Shown here in pieces: positions 60,588 through 64,000 of a stretch of 64,000 nucleotides of DNA. Source of the stretch: Prunus persica. Lineage: Eukaryota; Streptophyta; Magnoliopsida; Rosales; Rosaceae. How positions within the stretch are numbered: position 1 is the first letter of the stretch; each line of letters begins with the position of its first letter. A program made the translations under genes and the position numbers. Under the pieces are notes generated by a model that saw only the letters and a program-made list of their open reading frames with translations, was not told the DNA's origin and did no database searches. The stretch spans positions 13,674,465 to 13,738,464 of the forward strand of contig NC_034012.1 in assembly GCF_000346465.2 (NCBI RefSeq), given 5' to 3'.

Positions 60588-60617
60588 TCTGTATCATTTG
60601 TGGTCTCCAAGGGGGAG

Positions 60618-60780
60618 TGTTGTAAAATATATGGTGGAGCCCACCTCTACACCTCTACTTGCCTATAAATAGGCTTCTCCCTCTACTTGTATCAGACACA
60701 ATGAAATTGAGAAAACATTCAATGAGAAATCAGATTTCTATTCCCTTCTCTCTCTCTCAATTTCCTCTTGATTTATAACA
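60618..60780 (+). repeat. 3' LTR (163 bp)
   Basis: Second copy of the 161-bp repeat, preceded by the CCAAGGGGGAG polypurine tract. It keeps TATAAATA where the 5' copy has TATCAATA, and is followed by the TAAGG duplication. Confidence 0.88.
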
Positions 60781-60785
60781 TAAGG

Positions 60786-61304
60786 TCAATTATTAGTTAA
60801 TTATAATTAGTGAGATACGAAGTTGTGGTCAAAGCATAATCTCTGTTTCATCAAATGCTCCAGATGTCCAGAACTCATTGTAAAGTTGTGAAAACTAAGA
60901 ATATAAACAATGCCTTGATGCTTTGAGCACCAAAATGCAATCAAATTCAATCTTTTATCAGAGGGATACGTGTCTATGTGAAACTATAAGAAATTGCTCC
61001 ACTTTAGCCATGTGAATATTCTCCTCCAATATTCTAGGATTAACTCAGCGCACCTTCACTTCTATAATATTCTCCTCACCACCAACCAATATTTGTCGCC
61101 TAATTTCATGCCAAAAGAAGTTTATATGCTAAAACTTTCTACCTCCATCTATCAGTATTTTTTGCATAAATCATCTTTAAATGGTGATTTTGATTGTGAA
61201 AATAAATGCTCCCTAAACTGTCAATTTCAATATAATTAATTTAGACTATAAGGTTTAGCGCTCTCGTCTCTTCATATAAATATCATTATTCAATGCCCAT
61301 CATA
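60786..61304. other. AT-rich spacer between two transposons
   Basis: No gene recognised between the LTR element and the CACTA end. One 81-codon frame at 60994-61239 has no known domain. Confidence 0.35.
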
Positions 61305-61321
61305 TTGCACTACTACAAAAA

Positions 61322-62345
61322 GTGAAAAAGACGACCAGAAAACAACGACGGTCTAAGTGAAAACCGTCGTGGTTTATAAAAAGACGACGGTTCTAAAAAC
61401 ACCGTCGTGTAATACAACCTTAGACAACTAAAAAATGGAGTTTCAAATGGCTGTTCAAAAACAACGACGTACATAATTAAACAACCGACGTCTATTTGAA
61501 ACAGATTTCCTCAGTGTAAAATCAATGCCAACAAAGAACGGCAGAAGTTATGAATCGACCGACGTAGAAAGTAAAGACGACGATTTCAATAAAAACTGCC
61601 GTTTTTACTCATAAAATAACACGACGAGGTTTTCGTATAAGACGCCGTATAATTACAAACAAATCCACGGCTTTAAAATACAAAATATCGCCGTATTAAA
61701 TTAATTTACAACGACGGAAAATATAAATATATCGACGTCATTCTCGTATAGTTCTACTACGTTATCTTTAAATCGTACAATAAAATTTATCGTCGTATTT
61801 ATTCATTTTATACGTCGTACCTTTAATTTTAACGGTCGTCTTAATAAGAATTTTTGTTAACAATTTTTTTCTTTGATTTTCTTATCCTACGTCGGTAGAT
61901 CTACTTAATGACAAGAATTGAAATAACCACGACGGTTTATATAGAACACCGCCGACATAATCAGTTTTGTCTGAGATCCCAAGGGTTACGAAATCTTACC
62001 AGATGGAACTCTGTTCCACATCATAATCTTAACAGATGACACAGATTTGCAAATATTGCGTCGTGTTAGTTTACAAATTCTAGAACATTAATTTCCCTCA
62101 TTTTAAATTTCCTCGGGAAAGAAAAATCTATTTATCACGCTTTGGAATTGAAAACTAAAACTGAAAGAATACGGGAAAAAAAACTCCATTTATAATTTAA
62201 AATTAAAATCCACGTCGGTTGTAGTACACTTAACGACGTTTAACAAAATAATCTACGTCGGTAATTATAAATCTACCGCCATCGTAACTTAATATAGACG
62301 ACGAGAAAAGACGACGGTAGAACAGAAAACCGCCGTTGTTTCAGT
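61322..62345. repeat. Array of ACGACGG/CCGTCGT subterminal motifs
   Basis: Examples are AAACAACGACGGTC (61340), AAACCGTCGTGG (61358), AAAGACGACGGTTC (61380) and CACCGTCGTG (61399), followed by many one-mismatch forms up to AAAGACGACGGTAG (62307). A similar array resumes at 62910-63185, at 63430-63545 and after 63940. Confidence 0.8.
62088..62240 (+). repeat. About 155-bp direct repeat, copy 1
   Basis: The unit runs from ATTAATTTCC through TCTATTTAT and AAAATCCACGTCGGTT to AACGACGTT. It recurs with about 10% difference at 63308-63465. Confidence 0.7.
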
Positions 62346-62394
62346 TTCTTTAACATATCTTTCTGCAGGACTTGTGTAGTTCAAAGCATTGACA

Positions 62395-62808
62395 ATGTCT
62401 TCATCATATCTCCCAGAAACTACTGATTCAATTGCTCATGCTTTAGAGGCCATCTGAAGCCATTTCTATTCTTTATCGCATTCTTGAAACCCATCTTCTT
62501 CTTCTGAAGCTCTACGGATAAAGGAAGAGGCTATCACAATAAATCCGACGGATCTTCTTAGGCAAGAAAATCAAGCAGAGGATCAGGCACATCTGATCTT
62601 CAGATTTCCCTGAGAAGCGAACTTTCCTTCGACAGCGAGTGGAGGCCAGGCTTGCATCTCTTTTGATGGAAAGCAAGGAGTATTCAGAAGCACTAAGTGT
62701 CCTATCAGGCTTGATCAAGGAAGTGAGAAGGCTAGTTGACAAGCTTCTTCTTGTGGACATATATTTGATGCGAGTAAGCTCAATTTCTCTTTGAGAAAAC
62801 ATCCAAAT
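62395..62808 (+). pseudogene. Captured RPN6/PSMD11 (26S proteasome lid) fragment
   Basis: Starting at the ATG the frame reads MSSSYLPETTDSIAHALEA, then AISILYRILE after a small deletion, a LRIKEEAI-like stretch in another frame, LLRQENQAED, TSDLQISL, then EKRTFLRQRVEARLA, LLMESKEYSEAL, GLIKEVRRL and DKLLLVDI. This is the order of plant RPN6, the PCI-domain lid subunit of the proteasome regulatory particle. Introns are absent, and internal segments, such as that between QISL and EKRTF, are deleted. Several frameshifts and a stop make it non-coding. It lies inside the CACTA element. Confidence 0.85.
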
Positions 62809-63307
62809 TATTATCTTTGAGACATGAGAGACTGAGAGAGGAAGAACTTGGAACCTTAAATGTAAACCGAAAATGAATGAAAGCGACAAATTTATAGAAT
62901 AAATTTTTAAAACCAACGGCGGTCCTTACAAACAAACCGCCGTTTAAATTGTAAAATCAACGTCGGTATGATCGACGTATATTACAGAAATCCACGTCGG
63001 TAAATTAATAAAAACGACGTGTTAAATAATATACCATGACGCGAGATATTACTTATGTACTTTAATTTTTGAGTTTACTACGACGGTACCTACAAACTAC
63101 TGTCGTATTTATTTACCACGTCCGAAGTTAAATGTACCGTCGTATTTTGTAATTTATACGTCGTAGTTATATGTAACCGCCATATTATTTTTTTGAAATG
63201 GTTTTATATGTAAGCAACTTTTCGTCTACTTGACTTACACATTTGTTGTTTTTATATTCTTATTTTATTTAAATCTGTCATCCAAAAAAGAAACTTTACA
63301 TATTGCA

Positions 63308-63465
63308 GAATATTAATTTCCTTCGTTTTAAATTTCCTCCGGAAAAAAAACTCTATTTATAACGCACTGTAATTGAAAAATAAACTGAAAGGTCACGGGA
63401 AAAAAAATTCTATTCATAATTTAAAAATTAAAATCCACGTCGGTTATATTAAACCTAACGACGTT
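63308..63465 (+). repeat. About 155-bp direct repeat, copy 2
   Basis: Second copy of the 62088-62240 unit. Just after it, GCCGTATTATTTTTTTGAAATG (63540 on) also repeats a stretch at 63178-63230, so a larger segment has been duplicated in direct orientation. Confidence 0.7.
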
Positions 63466-63592
63466 AAATGAAATGATTCCACGTCGAATGAAAAATATTG
63501 CGTCGTTTTAGTTAAAAACGACGTAGTTAAATGTAACCGCCGTATTATTTTTTTGAAATGGTTTTATATGTAAGCAACTTTTCGACTTACAC

Positions 63593-63763
63593 ATGCACTG
63601 TTTCCAAACCCGATTAAAAATTTCAATCTCCCAGAGAAACCTTTTCGTCTTTTTTCCTTGTCAGAGCATTGTCAGAGTTTCTCATCGTCTTCCTCTCGTC
63701 TTCTTCGTCGTCTCTGAACTTAAACATCGATCATCTTCCTCTTGCTTTCATTGCACGCAAAAG
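63593..63763 (+). other. Possible first exon of a gene inside the CACTA element
   Basis: An open, CT-rich stretch ends at AAAAG followed by GTAAGC at 63764, a good splice donor. It has the look of a 5' UTR or first exon of the element's transposase or of another captured gene. No domain is recognisable and the continuation lies beyond the window. Confidence 0.3.
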
Positions 63764-64000
63764 GTAAGCTTTCATTTTCACTATTTTGGTTACTGTTTTG
63801 CATGCTCATACGTTTTTTGTTTGAAAAATCTTTTTACCTTTTTTCTGGCCAAAATCATTTTACTTCTTTCCAAGTTTGATAAAATATACAGACAAAGAGA
63901 GAAAGTTTCCAACTTTGAAGACAACTACATCAACTAAATAAGACGACGGTAGACCACGACGGTTCGTCAGTTGTTCTAGCGTCGTCTGAAAATTGACAAA

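Larger units (their letters stand above)
54389..60780 (+). mobile_element. Complete non-autonomous LTR retroelement with captured host genes
   Basis: The element has near-identical LTRs at 54389-54549 and 60618-60780. They start TGTTGTAAAATATATGG and end TTGATTTATAACA. It is flanked by TAAGG at 54384-54388 and 60781-60785. A primer-binding-site-like CGTTATCAGCACGA follows the 5' LTR and a polypurine tract CCAAGGGGGAG (60608-60617) precedes the 3' LTR. No gag, protease, integrase or RT frame survives. Only a trace resembling a Copia RNase H end and the repeated TTATCCCACTGGG blocks near the 3' end suggest Copia ancestry. The interior carries three host gene fragments, tandem repeats, palindromes and an antisense ORF. 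Confidence 0.88.
61308..64000 (+). mobile_element. CACTA element end with subterminal repeat array (continues past window)
   Basis: The sequence begins CACTACTACAAAAAGTG, the canonical terminus of plant CACTA (CMC/EnSpm) transposons, with TTG just outside. From there to the right edge it is studded with ACGACGG, CCGTCGT and ACGTCGG motifs in both orientations, as expected of subterminal transposase-binding arrays. A host RPN6 fragment sits inside. The other terminus and the transposase lie beyond the window. Confidence 0.8.

Noticed and set aside
62512..62916. 134-codon minus-strand frame
   Set aside because: It is antisense to the RPN6 fragment, whose plus-strand similarity is clear in several frames.

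Overview
This window looks like nuclear DNA of a core eudicot. The gene set (group IIb WRKY factor, SFSWAP-type splicing regulator, a 23-exon VPS35L/C16orf62-like gene, a STIG1-like secreted protein) and the transposon types suggest Rosaceae, probably Prunus, but that placement is inference. All genes have short exons with GT..AG introns in AT-rich DNA, so I rebuilt gene models by joining exon frames and phases by hand.

Layout. 1-550: GA/CT microsatellites, possibly the 5' end of a gene running off the left edge. 1305-2012 and 2332-2762: two non-autonomous DNA transposons, the second inserted in a tRNA-related SINE-like sequence. 2947-5492 (-): WRKY IIb gene, six exons, 546 aa. 6.0-11.5 kb: AT-rich intergenic DNA with a W-box cluster. 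11577-12148: PIF/Harbinger-type MITE (TSD TAA). 12396-13084: Mutator-type MITE (9-bp TSD). 13518-18332 (-): SFSWAP-like gene, four coding exons, 910 aa. 18940-19776: a second member of the palindrome-bearing PIF/Harbinger MITE family (TSD TCA). 20347-33644 (-): VPS35L-like retriever subunit, 23 exons, 917 aa, with transposons in two introns.

From 34 kb rightwards the window is mostly transposon. 34.1-36.6 kb: PIF/Harbinger element with an intron-containing DDE transposase. 36.6-44.3 kb: decayed Athila/Tat-type Ty3-gypsy element with a 2.63-kb solo LTR of another family nested in it (TSD AACTG). 44646-47723: hAT element with its catalytic core deleted. 49952-50443 (+): intact STIG1-like gene with a TATA box. 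52311-52914: TIR element. 53492-53660: CACTA-like end fragment. 54389-60780: complete non-autonomous LTR retroelement (TSD TAAGG). 61308 to the right edge: one end of a CACTA element.

The most striking content is gene capture by two unrelated elements. The LTR element carries three fused fragments of host genes (SKI3/TTC37 TPR protein, a DHHC S-acyltransferase, a 14-3-3 protein), an intact 183-aa coiled-coil ORF on its antisense strand, and arrays of tandem and palindromic repeats. The CACTA element carries an intron-less, internally deleted copy of the 26S proteasome subunit RPN6 inside an array of ACGACGG/CCGTCGT motifs. I found no sign of an operon-like or otherwise co-functional cluster: the four host genes belong to separate cell processes (transcription, splicing, endosomal recycling, secreted signalling).
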